61,669 nucleotides of DNA from a virus: positions 1-61,669 of the IMG/VR virus record IMGVR_UViG_3300029985_000045. One strand, given 5' to 3'. Of this stretch, positions 1 to 8,304 are shown piece by piece. A program made the translations under genes and the position numbers. Positions within the stretch are counted from its first letter, which is position 1, and each line of letters begins with the position of its first letter. Below the pieces are notes generated by a model. That model was not told the origin of the DNA, ran no database searches, and saw only the letters and a program-made list of their open reading frames with translations.

Positions 1-738
1 CTTTAGTTCTTCTAAACTCCAAACTTCTACATTGATAGAAGGATAGTCTTGCTTAAGTAATTCATACTTAACTTTGGCGTCATCTTGCCACCAACCTTTT
101 ATCTCAACGTAGTGGTCTCTACTTCTATCATAGAAGTCAATTATATAAGTTCGACCATCAGAAAGATTAAAAGGAACTTGCCAGTCAAAATCTACCTTAT
201 TAGTATTTAAGTAGTTAACTACATTGCGCTCCCATTTTCCTTTACATTTAAGAATATCTAGTGTCTTCCAATGTTCAACTTCATAGATATTAGAACAGTT
301 AGTGACCCTTTTTAAGATAAGTTCTGGGTCATGGTTACGAGCTATGATTTTTTCTAAGTTGAGACAACCACAGGATTTAGCATTACCTGAAGTAAGTGAA
401 CCTGCTCTGATTGTGGTTTCTTTGCCACAGTCACACAAACATCTATAAACAACTCCCCTTTTAGGGAGTTGAATTCGTTCTAATGCTAAAAGCCTATTAA
501 GCTTTTGACCAGTGAGATTTTTATTGCGTGTTATACGTATCTTCTCTAAGTTTAGACAACCACAAGATTTGGTATTACCGGTTACTAGTCCATAACTTCT
601 TACAATAAGAGAATTACCACAATCGCATTTACATTCATAAGCAGTTTTGTCCAAACCACTTTCTTTTCCTGTAAGACGCTTAATTGTAAGTAAACGCCCA
701 AATCTTTTACCTGTATGATCTTTAGCTCCATTTTTCAT
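1..738 (-). CDS. Homing-type endonuclease: zinc-ribbon repeats plus PD-(D/E)XK nuclease, 3' end outside window
   Basis: The frame opens at an ATG (736-738) and runs 246 codons to the window edge without a stop, so the C-terminus is missing. Two tandem Cys modules (about residues 36-61 and 100-125, each CxCxC then CGC) resemble DNA-binding repeats of free-standing phage endonucleases. The last 80 residues contain a VSR-like core with IIDFYD and YVEIKGWW, which gives the D...ExK metal-binding signature. There is no Shine-Dalgarno site; a TATAAT six bases before the ATG suggests a leaderless mRNA. The gene is AT-rich compared with its neighbours, as expected for a mobile gene. The target site is unknown. 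Confidence 0.8.
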   Translation of the reverse strand, partial: MKNGAKDHTGKRFGRLLTIKRLTGKESGLDKTAYECKCDCGNSLIVRSYGLVTGNTKSCGCLNLEKIRITRNKNLTGQKLNRLLALERIQLPKRGVVYRCLCDCGKETTIRAGSLTSGNAKSCGCLNLEKIIARNHDPELILKRVTNCSNIYEVEHWKTLDILKCKGKWERNVVNYLNTNKVDFDWQVPFNLSDGRTYIIDFYDRSRDHYVEIKGWWQDDAKVKYELLKQDYPSINVEVWSLEELK

Positions 739-744
739 ATAACT

Positions 745-750
745 ATTATA
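745..750 (-). promoter_or_regulatory. -10 box, leaderless arrangement
   Basis: TATAAT on the minus strand, separated from the ATG of the endonuclease at 738 by exactly six bases. A sigma70-type polymerase would start at or beside the A of the ATG. No -35 hexamer is obvious. Confidence 0.6.
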
Positions 751-776
751 CTAGATATGGCGATTAAATTAACAGT

Positions 777-2168
777 TTATTTTCTATGGCTTGTACTACC
801 ATCAGGACATTTTACTGTGTCACCCAAATTTTTCATTGGGTGGTCTTCTGTTCCGCCCTTAGAGATAATCCATAGTATTTGAGGAGGATTTTGACCTGGT
901 CTAAGCCATGACTCCCAGTCAACCTTACTGTAACATCCATCGGTAATAAAAATATTAAGATCACCTTTGCGCTTAAATACATCCTCAAGCGACTTAGTGA
1001 GATCTGTACCACCAGACTGAATCATAGATTTGTCAATCTTCGTGCCCATCTTGTACTGCTGACGTCCGTAGAGATCAGTGTGGAAGAACGAGAGGTTACA
1101 CTTTCGTGCGCCAACCTTCAAGAACTGATCCACGATCTCAAGGAATTCATTCAACTCCTCAGTGCTGATAGAACCAGACGTATCGAGGTGAAGCTCAAGC
1201 TTAGGCAGATCGCCTACTTTAGTGCCTGGAGCTTTGAAGCCCAGACGCTTGTTCTTGCGCATCCACGTGCCTTTGCGGTTGTGACCGTTGGCGTGTTTCT
1301 TCATCGCCATCAAGATCAACGCTTTGTAGTTCAACTCAGCACGGCGAGTCTTGATGTCCTCAAGAAGATCTTTGACGTGACCAGGGAGATCGTCGTATGA
1401 CAGACGAGCTTTAACCATTGCACGTTTTACGAGCTCTTCAGTAGCATCGAGCATCTCTTTTTCGTCGCCAGCGCCATCCCACATGTGTTCGTCGATCGTC
1501 TGTGGAAGGTCACCAGTCTCAGCTCCGCCACCAGCATTGCCCTGACCTTCGCCATCGCCATCGCCATCTTCTGGATCTTCAAAGCGCTTGATCAATTTCT
1601 CGTAGTAATGTTCCATGGTCTGAACAGTCTGCCAAGGAGTCTTGGTGCCAGTCTTTTCATCTACGTCATGGTAATGAGCTACATCGATACACTGGCCTGG
1701 GCAAAGCTCATTGGGGCAAGGCTGACCGTCTTTAGTACACTGTGGGCAACCAGCAGGAAGATCCTTAATGAATTGATTGATCGCCATATCAGCTGCGATG
1801 TTCATGAGCATGCGCTTACGAGCGCTGATCTTCATGAACGGAACGCGCAATGGATGCTTATGTGTGATGTGAGAAAGTTCATGAATAAACACGGCTTTAC
1901 GCTGAGCTGCGTTCAATTTCTTACAGAAGAAGTACGGATTTACCAACATATCCCAGCGCTTAGCATCTGTATTGAACATGATACCGGCTGTAGGAAGTTG
2001 GTGGGAATAGGAGATTGTCAAGCACTGCAGAACCGATCCTAAGAACGGGTGCGTTTTTGAAGTCTCATAGATGGTAGTGGCCAAGCATTGGGATTTCTCC
2101 TCAACTGGCACGAACTCTTTGTCCATCTGCTTTTTAATCTCTTTAGGATCTCTAATTCTTGATGACAT
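777..2168 (-). CDS. VWA-domain metallopeptidase-like protein (DUF2201 type)
   Basis: 463 residues. The N-terminal half has a putative metallopeptidase motif HELSH at 96-100 and a Cys-rich patch (CPQC ... CPNELCPGQC) in the middle that may bind zinc. The C-terminal half is a von Willebrand A domain with the MIDAS motif DTSGS (329-333), a downstream GGTDL and ITDG. Such proteins usually pair with MoxR-type AAA ATPases as chaperone or substrate-remodelling systems, and a MoxR gene lies immediately upstream in the transcript. The start is supported by AGGGAG nine bases before the ATG. Specific substrate unknown. Confidence 0.82.
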   Translation of the reverse strand: MSSRIRDPKEIKKQMDKEFVPVEEKSQCLATTIYETSKTHPFLGSVLQCLTISYSHQLPTAGIMFNTDAKRWDMLVNPYFFCKKLNAAQRKAVFIHELSHITHKHPLRVPFMKISARKRMLMNIAADMAINQFIKDLPAGCPQCTKDGQPCPNELCPGQCIDVAHYHDVDEKTGTKTPWQTVQTMEHYYEKLIKRFEDPEDGDGDGEGQGNAGGGAETGDLPQTIDEHMWDGAGDEKEMLDATEELVKRAMVKARLSYDDLPGHVKDLLEDIKTRRAELNYKALILMAMKKHANGHNRKGTWMRKNKRLGFKAPGTKVGDLPKLELHLDTSGSISTEELNEFLEIVDQFLKVGARKCNLSFFHTDLYGRQQYKMGTKIDKSMIQSGGTDLTKSLEDVFKRKGDLNIFITDGCYSKVDWESWLRPGQNPPQILWIISKGGTEDHPMKNLGDTVKCPDGSTSHRK

Positions 2169-2220
2169 ATAATTGTCTCCCTCGTTACACTACTATTGTA
2201 TCAGCACGAGTCGCCCCCGG

Positions 2221-2272
2221 TTAAAGAAAAGGAACCAACCTGGGTGCTAGGGAGGAGTCACACCCAGGTTGG
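2221..2272 (-). terminator. Rho-independent terminator-like hairpin after the MoxR gene
   Basis: Perfect 12-bp inverted repeat (2235-2246 with 2261-2272; arm CCAACCTGGGTG) with a 14-base loop. On the minus strand it is followed by a T-rich run, TTCCTTTTCTTT. It lies between the MoxR gene and the VWA gene, so it may reduce VWA expression relative to MoxR. Confidence 0.75.
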
Positions 2273-2283
2273 TATAGTCGCTA

Positions 2284-3423
2284 TTACTTAGTCTTTTTAT
2301 CGACGCCAGTAGCACGACTGATTTTGATATTGTCTTTAAGGACTTTAACCAGTTCAGGATGGCGGCCAGTGAACTCTTTGAAGAAGTTCGTGATCTGACC
2401 TTTCGACTGCTTGTAACCACATTGTTTGATGAGGTTTACAGCGTGATCGGCAGGGATGATCTTGGCAACTTCTGCCATTATATCCTCGTCGATCTGGTCA
2501 GCCTTACAATCTTTCTTCAAACCACCGTAGTATTTCTCGATGGACTCAACAGTTGCAGCGATCATATCGCCTTGGTATGTCTGTGGATCCGACATAGAGA
2601 CGAGACGCTTCATTGCTGCAGAACGATCTTTCAACAAATCCTGAGCAGTAACCGGAGCCGAGTCGTAGCAGAACTTGTGGTATTCGTTACCGATGTCTTT
2701 ACCGAGGATCGAGCAGACAGTCAAACGGTGAAGAGCGCGGTTCTGATTGACACCAGCAAGCTCAGCAGCGTTAACTTTCGACCAAGTACGTGAAGAGATG
2801 TACTTGCCGTCTTTACCGATCTCTTTCGTGGACTTGTAAGTCCAGATACCAGAAGACACGAACATTTGGACAGAATCATGCCAGTTGGCAGCGTCCATGA
2901 AATCGATGAACGCAACGTGGTCGAATTCAACTTCGAACTCAACGAAACGATCTTTAAGAGCAGCATCCATTGTGTTGACATCGTACTCAGACGAGTCAGG
3001 GTTGATACATGAAGCAATCATCCAACCTGCGGGAACTGTGTAGTTGTGGACTTTGAAATCGGTCAACAGCTGCATTAAACAATTCATGACGCCAGTTGTT
3101 CCACGATTCGGTTCTTCAAGAAGGATCAAGCCTTCACCTTCAGTTGGCCAGAATTCAGGGAGCAAATGCTTCGTACGAGCAAGACCGTTCACGTCAACGC
3201 CTTCTGAAGGGAACCCGATCAAATCCGGTGCCTCCATGTATGCGATACGAAGATCGATGAATCCGAAGTTCGGATTACGCTTCTGCTCTTTTTTCACCCA
3301 TGCTTGGGTGATCTCAGATTTACCGAGACCAGCTTCGCCGGTGAAGATAGGGTTGATTGTTTTGCCCATAAGGCGTGACTTATATGCCAGATCCAATACT
3401 GCGAAAATGTTACTAGGTTTCAT
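2284..3423 (-). CDS. MoxR-family AAA+ ATPase
   Basis: 379 residues. Walker A GEAGLGKS at 29-36, Walker B LILLEEP around 99-105 and a typical MoxR-like central region; the C-terminal third is Lys-rich. MoxR ATPases act with VWA proteins in assembling or activating protein complexes, and the next gene downstream encodes such a VWA protein, which makes a functional pair likely. GGAGGAG five bases before the ATG supports the start. ATPase assignment is firm; the cellular role during infection is inference. Confidence 0.85.
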   Translation of the reverse strand: MKPSNIFAVLDLAYKSRLMGKTINPIFTGEAGLGKSEITQAWVKKEQKRNPNFGFIDLRIAYMEAPDLIGFPSEGVDVNGLARTKHLLPEFWPTEGEGLILLEEPNRGTTGVMNCLMQLLTDFKVHNYTVPAGWMIASCINPDSSEYDVNTMDAALKDRFVEFEVEFDHVAFIDFMDAANWHDSVQMFVSSGIWTYKSTKEIGKDGKYISSRTWSKVNAAELAGVNQNRALHRLTVCSILGKDIGNEYHKFCYDSAPVTAQDLLKDRSAAMKRLVSMSDPQTYQGDMIAATVESIEKYYGGLKKDCKADQIDEDIMAEVAKIIPADHAVNLIKQCGYKQSKGQITNFFKEFTGRHPELVKVLKDNIKISRATGVDKKTK

Positions 3424-3471
3424 CTAATCTCCTCCAAAGAGATGTTTCGTTATTTTAATATAATTTCAGAA

Positions 3472-3813
3472 TTAGTGCACGTCTCTCGACAGCGGTTCAG
3501 GCATTTTTACACAATCCGCTAGCTTAGTCGCAAAAGCATTACTAAGTTGCCAGCGTGCTTGCAAGATCTTGAATGTCGGTGCATCATCTTTAGTTGCAGC
3601 TTCCATAGCAAGACTCTCAAATGTCTTAGTCACGATCGACATAAGGTTAGCAAACGTAAGCAGGTCAGACTCGCTAATAGCGATACTCACCATGCCAGGA
3701 TCAAGTTGTTGCCGCGGCTTGGGAAGGACTTCCTCAACCTTTGCGGGTGGAACCTCCGCCGCTGGTGGATTCGTCTTCGGTTTCTTCAAGTTCTTCTTCG
3801 TAATCTTCGCCAT
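3472..3813 (-). CDS. Hypothetical protein, Lys/Pro-rich N-terminus
   Basis: 113 residues from the ATG at 3813, chosen because GAGAGGAAAC precedes it; the longer frame to 3879 lacks a ribosome site. The first ~40 residues are basic and Pro-rich; the rest looks helical (residues about 50-100). It overlaps the 3' end of the upstream gene by 80 bases in another frame. No family recognised. Confidence 0.6.
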   Translation of the reverse strand: MAKITKKNLKKPKTNPPAAEVPPAKVEEVLPKPRQQLDPGMVSIAISESDLLTFANLMSIVTKTFESLAMEAATKDDAPTFKILQARWQLSNAFATKLADCVKMPEPLSRDVH

Positions 3814-4114
3814 CAGTTTCCTCTCTAATTTTCGCCAGTATCTTCTCCCGTAAAGCAGGAGGAAGCGCATTGAGATCAATGCTGAACGACGACTTGGCTT
3901 TCTTCGTTTTCAGCTTCTTCGTTTCACCGAAGAACAGATCTGCTTCCTCAAGAGTCAGAAATACAGCAGGACCACCATTGGTTGTCTTACGTGTAACATC
4001 TGGTTGCTTCTCTTTAGAGGACGCCGGAACAAACTGGATAGATCCGCCGCGAGCAAGATATTCTGCTACGGTTTCTACCTTCTTACGAGATTTCACTTTG
4101 GTGTTATCCGACAT
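3734..4114 (-). CDS. Hypothetical protein with basic N-terminus and acidic tail
   Basis: 126 residues. An SIQFVPA segment is followed by a Lys-rich stretch, then IDLNALPPALREKI, which resembles the C-terminal IDTNALPPELRNLV of the paralogous family at 29600-30085, and an acidic Glu-rich tail. GGAGGATTTAG precedes the ATG and a TATAAT lies 36 bases upstream. The tail overlaps the next gene. Function unknown. Confidence 0.65.
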   Translation of the reverse strand: MSDNTKVKSRKKVETVAEYLARGGSIQFVPASSKEKQPDVTRKTTNGGPAVFLTLEEADLFFGETKKLKTKKAKSSFSIDLNALPPALREKILAKIREETDGEDYEEELEETEDESTSGGGSTRKG

Positions 4115-4149
4115 CTAAATCCTCCGTTTACAGGACCATCTAATATCGG

Positions 4150-4155
4150 ATTATA
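4150..4155 (-). promoter_or_regulatory. -10 box (GTATAATC) upstream of the 4114 gene
   Basis: TATAAT on the minus strand in the context CGTATAATC. The same CGTATAATC string is seen on the minus strand near 14565 and 31785. No clear -35. Confidence 0.5.
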
Positions 4156-4173
4156 CGTACCAAAACTGTAGCT

Positions 4174-4641
4174 CTATTTGAACAGTTCGTCGGTACCAGT
4201 CGTGGGGAAGATAGCGTTTAGCTTCTTCATGTAGTCGAGGTATTCTTTTTCGTTCTTGCGAGCGATTAAATCTCTTCGCAAGCGCATGAACATGCGATAG
4301 GATCTATTGAAAGACAGGGGAAGATGCTGGTGATATTGTACGACGGCAGACGTATCAGCGTGGCCGGAGTAGCTCATAGTGTTGATTTCTTTATTATAAA
4401 TCTGACAGGTTAGCTGTCGCGCAATAGAGTTATAGCTCACTATGATAGTCTTAGTTGAATTAAGCGGATCAGATATGAACTTATTCGCTTCGACTTCGAC
4501 CTTGAATTGCCAGATCACAGTTGGTCCGGGAAATCCGTTACTGCCAGTGCTAGGATCCTCAAGACGAAAGTTCTCTGGAGTAGTCTTGAGTGACTCGCAG
4601 AGTGACTTCAGTGTGATATGGACCAATTCCTCTTTTGTCAT
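4174..4641 (-). CDS. Hypothetical protein
   Basis: 155 residues, no recognised motif. N-terminal part mixed helix/strand, C-terminal part rich in Arg and Lys. AAGGGATT precedes the ATG. It is divergent from the ClpP-like gene at 4705; the shared spacer contains an imperfect palindrome around 4657-4672 (GGTAT...ATACC). Confidence 0.65.
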   Translation of the reverse strand: MTKEELVHITLKSLCESLKTTPENFRLEDPSTGSNGFPGPTVIWQFKVEVEANKFISDPLNSTKTIIVSYNSIARQLTCQIYNKEINTMSYSGHADTSAVVQYHQHLPLSFNRSYRMFMRLRRDLIARKNEKEYLDYMKKLNAIFPTTGTDELFK

Positions 4642-4657
4642 GCAATCCCTTGTCAGG

Positions 4658-4663
4658 TATAAT
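4658..4663 (+). promoter_or_regulatory. -10 box for the ClpP-like gene
   Basis: TATAAT about 42 bases before the ATG at 4705, with a leader containing AGAGGA as the ribosome site. It sits inside the divergent spacer, so one site could regulate both directions. Confidence 0.5.
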
Positions 4664-4704
4664 GTAAATACCTAAGTCTATCTTATCAGAGGAACTAGTT
4701 ATTT

Positions 4705-5535
4705 ATGGCTGCAATCACTGAGCTAACAGATAATCTGGCATACGGAGTCGATGTAAAAAATCGCCGAATCTACTTTGGTGTTAACTTAGATACAGCAGAG
4801 TCCACTGAAGCCACCGACTTTACTTTAGCCTCGGTAGAGATGGCTGTTAGAGCCATGCATAGAATGGCTTCGGATGCACCTAATAAACCTATTGAACTAC
4901 ACATGTCTTCGTATGGTGGAGACACGTACGCGATGCTCCGGTTGCACGACGAGATCTTGGCATGCCCTTGTCAGGTTCGCTTCTTCGGAAGCGGTCCTAT
5001 CATGTCCTCGGCCACTTTTATAATGTCTGTCTGTGACGAGCGTAATCTGCATGCTAACACCGTTGTAATGGTTCATGAACTTACTTCTGGTGGCGGTGGA
5101 AAACACACTGACATTAAGATCGACGCTGCTGAGAACATGCGACTCATGGACCAACTCTGTGGTATCTATGAAGCCAACTCTCGTATGCCCAAGGAGTTCT
5201 GGTTAGACATCTGTCAACGGGACGTGTACCTGACGGCCGGCGAAGCAGTGTCATTAGGTCTCGCCGATCGCATCTTAGAACCTAAGAAACGTGGTAACTT
5301 ACGTAAGGCTCGCCAAGTAGCTATGCGTAAAGAAGTAGATGTTAAAGAGATGAAGGACTTAGTGAAGAGCTTGTATGAGCGTACGAGCCGCACTCGTATT
5401 CCTAAGCTAGAATTCAACGAGATCAAGAAAGAAGTAGCTGATCCACATCTGTTCGTAGATGAAAGCAAAACGCCTGAGAAATCCGTCTTGGATGCTCAGG
5501 CGCCCATCGTTCAGCTAGATGTAAAGAAAGATTAG
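4705..5535 (+). CDS. ClpP-like serine protease (copy 1)
   Basis: 276 residues. ClpP fold signatures: SSYGGD at 68-73, nucleophile region GPIMSSATF with Ser101, His124 in VMVHEL, and Asp173 in RDVYLTAGEAVSLGLAD, so the triad looks complete. The tail beyond residue ~200 is long and basic/acidic with no counterpart in bacterial ClpP. Phage ClpP-like proteins serve as prohead proteases or as cytoplasmic peptidases. No capsid gene is adjacent here, so a non-capsid role is at least as likely. One of three ClpP-family genes in the window. Confidence 0.85.
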   Translation: MAAITELTDNLAYGVDVKNRRIYFGVNLDTAESTEATDFTLASVEMAVRAMHRMASDAPNKPIELHMSSYGGDTYAMLRLHDEILACPCQVRFFGSGPIMSSATFIMSVCDERNLHANTVVMVHELTSGGGGKHTDIKIDAAENMRLMDQLCGIYEANSRMPKEFWLDICQRDVYLTAGEAVSLGLADRILEPKKRGNLRKARQVAMRKEVDVKEMKDLVKSLYERTSRTRIPKLEFNEIKKEVADPHLFVDESKTPEKSVLDAQAPIVQLDVKKD

Positions 5536-5592
5536 ACAGTGCGGTCCTCCAAAGCTTTTGCCGCCATTATTAAGCTTCTGTCTAAAAATTGA

Positions 5593-5841
5593 TTAAGCGT
5601 TACGAACCAGAGAGATGAGGATGCTTTTTGCATCCGAACCTTCAGCGTATTTGAATACGTCACGAAGATTGCTAACACCAACCACGGACTTCAATGCAGC
5701 AACTTTAGCACTGCGCAATCCTACGCGCGGGCTAAGTGCAGTTGCCAGTGTGTTAAAGCTAGAGAAGTTGTTCGCACCCAATTTGCGAAGTTCTTTAGCA
5801 AGCACCGGACGAGTGTACTTTTTAGTCGAGAAATTAGCCAT
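5593..5841 (-). CDS. Small hypothetical protein, basic
   Basis: 82 residues, Lys/Arg/Ala/Leu rich and predicted mostly helical. GGAG six bases before the ATG and a TATAAT near 5882-5887 support expression. Convergent with the ClpP-like gene. No family recognised. Confidence 0.65.
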   Translation of the reverse strand: MANFSTKKYTRPVLAKELRKLGANNFSSFNTLATALSPRVGLRSAKVAALKSVVGVSNLRDVFKYAEGSDAKSILISLVRNA

Positions 5842-6132
5842 TCATTACTCCTGTTTTAATTTAGCGGACATTTGAAATATCATTATACGAATCATCTTTA
5901 GAGGGTTAAGGAATAGCGGGTTTGATGTCATCGCCCCCGCACCAGTCAACCCATTCATCTTTTAACAAGTACGCCATAATTCCCCAGCCGTTCAGACTGC
6001 TCCAGCTAGTTTACCGGTGGTTTCCCGACATGCCTATATGGTTTGGTCCTACTCTACAGCATGCTACTCGTGTAGGCCATTCCACCGTAAATTTAGTACA
6101 GGAAGCGGGTGGACGCGCTTCATCCCTGTATT
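5842..6132 (-). other. Gap without a confident gene; possible decayed small gene
   Basis: About 290 bases. On the minus strand one frame reads through most of the gap (starting beyond 6132) and is broken by a single TAA, then continues into a 23-codon ORF (5906-5977, ATG GCG) rich in Trp and Asp. No ribosome site is visible for it. This may be a degraded gene or chance. A TATAAT for the 5841 gene lies at the left end. No tRNA or clear hairpin found. Confidence 0.35.
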
Positions 6133-6354
6133 TTAGGCTAATAAAAGTCTTTCAACTTTTGCCATAATTGTCTTGAATTTATACTTTGCTTGTTTCTTAG
6201 CGTATTTATAGTCTCTGTATGTGCCGACTACTCTTCCATCTGGATCATGTAGCTCAAACTTCCACCAAGCATAGTCATCACTGAATATATCATCATTCCA
6301 CTCTTCTTGTGGAATATCTATCTGAACTATCTTGTAGTAGTCTGACCACTTCAT
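6133..6354 (-). CDS. Small hypothetical protein, Trp/Tyr-rich
   Basis: 73 residues from the ATG at 6354, which overlaps the upstream stop as ATGA and has AAGGCGAG before it; the longer frame to 6384 would overlap more and lacks a ribosome site. Many aromatic and acidic residues, then a basic helix (YKYAKKQAKYKFKTI). Last of three coupled small genes following the AAA ATPase. Confidence 0.65.
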   Translation of the reverse strand: MKWSDYYKIVQIDIPQEEWNDDIFSDDYAWWKFELHDPDGRVVGTYRDYKYAKKQAKYKFKTIMAKVERLLLA

Positions 6355-6554
6355 AGTCTCGCCTTGAGAATGATCTCGTAACAACCGTCGTAGTCTTTAA
6401 CATAGGTCAGGACTTTAAGGTAATCAAGCATCTCTAAAAGAAGATGTCGCTTAAATACATCCTCTAAGACTTTATCTGACGGATCGAGGTCGCCTAAATG
6501 ATGGAAGTAACGATAATAAAGGTTACCGTCAAAGCCTTCTATCGGTTGCCACAT
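6351..6554 (-). CDS. Small protein of the LLxxLxI-type family
   Basis: 67 residues. The C-terminal half contains LLLEMLDYLKVLTYV, matching the hydrophobic helix-then-strand signature that recurs in many tiny genes of this phage; the neighbour upstream has LLYLLHLLKVVECDYV. Translationally coupled (ATGA) to the next gene. Function unknown. Confidence 0.65.
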   Translation of the reverse strand: MWQPIEGFDGNLYYRYFHHLGDLDPSDKVLEDVFKRHLLLEMLDYLKVLTYVKDYDGCYEIILKARL

Positions 6555-6751
6555 ATCCTTATTCCATCCAGACCTTCATATACATAGTCGCACTCAACAA
6601 CCTTTAAAAGGTGTAGCAGATATAGAAGGTTTCGAGTCTCTCTAATAATTTCATGGTCATCAAACGTATACATCCAAGTACTTCCCTGCGGAGGGTTATG
6701 CTCCGCCCAGAAGTCATTGTTAGGACCGTAGTGCCAGAAATTTCTAGTCAT
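6539..6751 (-). CDS. Small protein of the LLxxLxI-type family
   Basis: 70 residues from the ATG at 6751, which overlaps the stop of the AAA ATPase and has GGAG three bases before it. Trp-rich N-terminus, then LLYLLHLLKVV and a short YVYEG strand-like end. The longer frame to 6805 lies inside the ATPase gene and is rejected. Function unknown. Confidence 0.65.
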   Translation of the reverse strand: MTRNFWHYGPNNDFWAEHNPPQGSTWMYTFDDHEIIRETRNLLYLLHLLKVVECDYVYEGLDGIRICGNR

Positions 6752-7751
6752 CGTCTCCGCCGAAGCCAAGACCCAAGCGGCCTTTTGCTTTCTCTTCGAA
6801 GTCACGCTTGAAGAGCTTAGAGTGTTCGACGATCTCTTTCACAACCTGCATATAGGTCTTGTCATCGAGCTCTGCACGGACAGCGATCTCTTCCAAGTGG
6901 GCAACCGAGAACTCTTCAGTTCCCTTTGTGCCAAGGCATTCCTTCTCGTCTTCAGTGAGATCACGCTTGCTGATGAATGTCATCAGGCTGATCTTCTCGT
7001 CATGACTCGGAGGAGCGAGCTTCAACATGAGGTCAAAGCGACCTGGGCGATCTGCGAGAGATGCCAACAGGCTCTGTGGATGGTTAGTAGTAGCTACAAT
7101 GAACGTAGGGAGGCTGAATACAACCCCAACGCCATCAAGGAGGTTCAACATTCCCGAGTCAACACCCGAGTTAGAGCGATGACGCTCGCTGTCGCCTCCA
7201 CCGATGTCCTCGATGACGAGGATCATGCGGGTGCAATCCGCAGTGTACTTGCTGTTAGTAGACAGGAGCTTGGCGATATCATCAGCCTCGATCTCTGAGG
7301 TCGGCCACATGATAACTACTGTACCTGGATCTTCAGCGATGAGGTCAGAACAGAACTTCTCGATAGCAGAGCTCTTACCCATACCTGGGGCAGAGTAGAG
7401 CAATACGCCACGCTTCTTAAGGCGACCAAGCTTCTCGTACACGTGGAGACGCGAGAAGAACTTGTTGGCTTCAGCCATGATCTTAGTGGTGTTCGTAACC
7501 GTCTCAAGGAGGTTACGCTTCTTAAACTCGATTGGACGAAGTCCAAGACCAGCCATCGTCTTAGTGAAGACGAAAGTGCCAGGCTTGATCTCGTACTGGC
7601 GCTCGTCTTCAGGCTTCTCAAACTTATACTGATAGATGAACTGACCATCCTGGAAGCAGAGATCCGACTCAGGGAGCTCGTTCTCTAGACCAGCGTTCAT
7701 GTCGTTAAAGGATGTTTTCTTCTTCAGTACGAACTTGCCTTCGTCAATCAT
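6744..7751 (-). CDS. AAA+ ATPase (Bcs1/FtsH-like core)
   Basis: 335 residues. An N-terminal domain of ~110 residues precedes the AAA core: Walker A SAPGMGKS (120-127), Walker B MILVIED (about 176-182), then VATTNHP and DRPGRFD (sensor 1 and arginine finger). The order is that of classic AAA unfoldases and Bcs1-like proteins. The short acidic Asp-rich C-terminus resembles peptidase-docking tails, but this is only suggestive. GGGAG precedes the ATG, which overlaps the upstream stop as TAATG. It could unfold substrates for the phage ClpP-like proteins; that is inference. Confidence 0.82.
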   Translation of the reverse strand: MIDEGKFVLKKKTSFNDMNAGLENELPESDLCFQDGQFIYQYKFEKPEDERQYEIKPGTFVFTKTMAGLGLRPIEFKKRNLLETVTNTTKIMAEANKFFSRLHVYEKLGRLKKRGVLLYSAPGMGKSSAIEKFCSDLIAEDPGTVVIMWPTSEIEADDIAKLLSTNSKYTADCTRMILVIEDIGGGDSERHRSNSGVDSGMLNLLDGVGVVFSLPTFIVATTNHPQSLLASLADRPGRFDLMLKLAPPSHDEKISLMTFISKRDLTEDEKECLGTKGTEEFSVAHLEEIAVRAELDDKTYMQVVKEIVEHSKLFKRDFEEKAKGRLGLGFGGDDD

Positions 7752-8047
7752 TATGAGCTCCCTCTGCCATTCACTTTTTCTTGTTTGTAGTGAACATAAC
7801 CACTCTTGCCGTGGGCTCTGTTCTTCTTTTTCATTACATCTTTACGAAGAAACTCATCGTTAGGACCGGAACCAACAACTCGAGGGTTTCTCGCGATGTC
7901 TGCATTCCATAATCTTCTCGATACCTTATGTGTTTCCTTTAATGTGTTATACTCTAATCCATATCCTGGGTCACCCCAGCGGAACACTCTCTTGCCCTCA
8001 GCTAGAGCCTTCTTAAACTTATTGAGTAGCCCAAGTAAACTGCTCAT
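7751..8047 (-). CDS. Hypothetical basic protein
   Basis: 98 residues, very rich in Lys and Arg, with a short hydrophobic N-terminal segment (SSLLGLLNKF). Coupled to both neighbours: ATGA overlap at its start and TAATG at its stop. Nothing recognised. Confidence 0.65.
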   Translation of the reverse strand: MSSLLGLLNKFKKALAEGKRVFRWGDPGYGLEYNTLKETHKVSRRLWNADIARNPRVVGSGPNDEFLRKDVMKKKNRAHGKSGYVHYKQEKVNGRGSS

Positions 8048-8304
8048 GCTTCTTCATTCTTACCTACATGGTTACCATCAAAGTTAATCCCTTGCGAAGA
8101 TATTAACCATGTTTTCTTATTGATGCCATAGCTACCAGAAGTTCCATCAACATATCCTACATAAGCATGATCAGAATGAAACATTAACGAGTTAGGTGAC
8201 ACACTATAGTCATTAGACATCCAATTAGCTTTATTAGGACGATGTCCTTCCCACTTGTCGCCATATCTACGCTTGTAATCAACTACCCGATTTGCCATTT
8301 TCAT
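8044..8304 (-). CDS. Hypothetical protein
   Basis: 86 residues, Asn/Ser/Gly/Tyr rich. The start could be the ATG at 8304 or the second ATG two codons later; AAGGATCAAG lies upstream of both. It overlaps the 3' end of the 271-residue gene by 26 bases. No family recognised. Confidence 0.6.
   Translation of the reverse strand: MKMANRVVDYKRRYGDKWEGHRPNKANWMSNDYSVSPNSLMFHSDHAYVGYVDGTSGSYGINKKTWLISSQGINFDGNHVGKNEEA

Noticed and set aside
1080-2042. Plus-strand ORFs of 106 and 185 codons opposite the VWA gene
   Set aside because: They lie wholly inside a well-supported minus-strand gene, have no ribosome site and atypical residue composition; antisense shadows.
5535-5592. Possible bidirectional terminator between convergent genes
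   Set aside because: AGACAG/CTGTCT and GCGG/CCGC pairings exist but are short, widely spaced and without a proper U-tract.
5922-6167. 81-codon plus-strand ORF in the gap after the 5593 gene
   Set aside because: No promoter or ribosome site and it overlaps the 6133 gene; the minus-strand frame in the same gap looks more gene-like but is also unproven.
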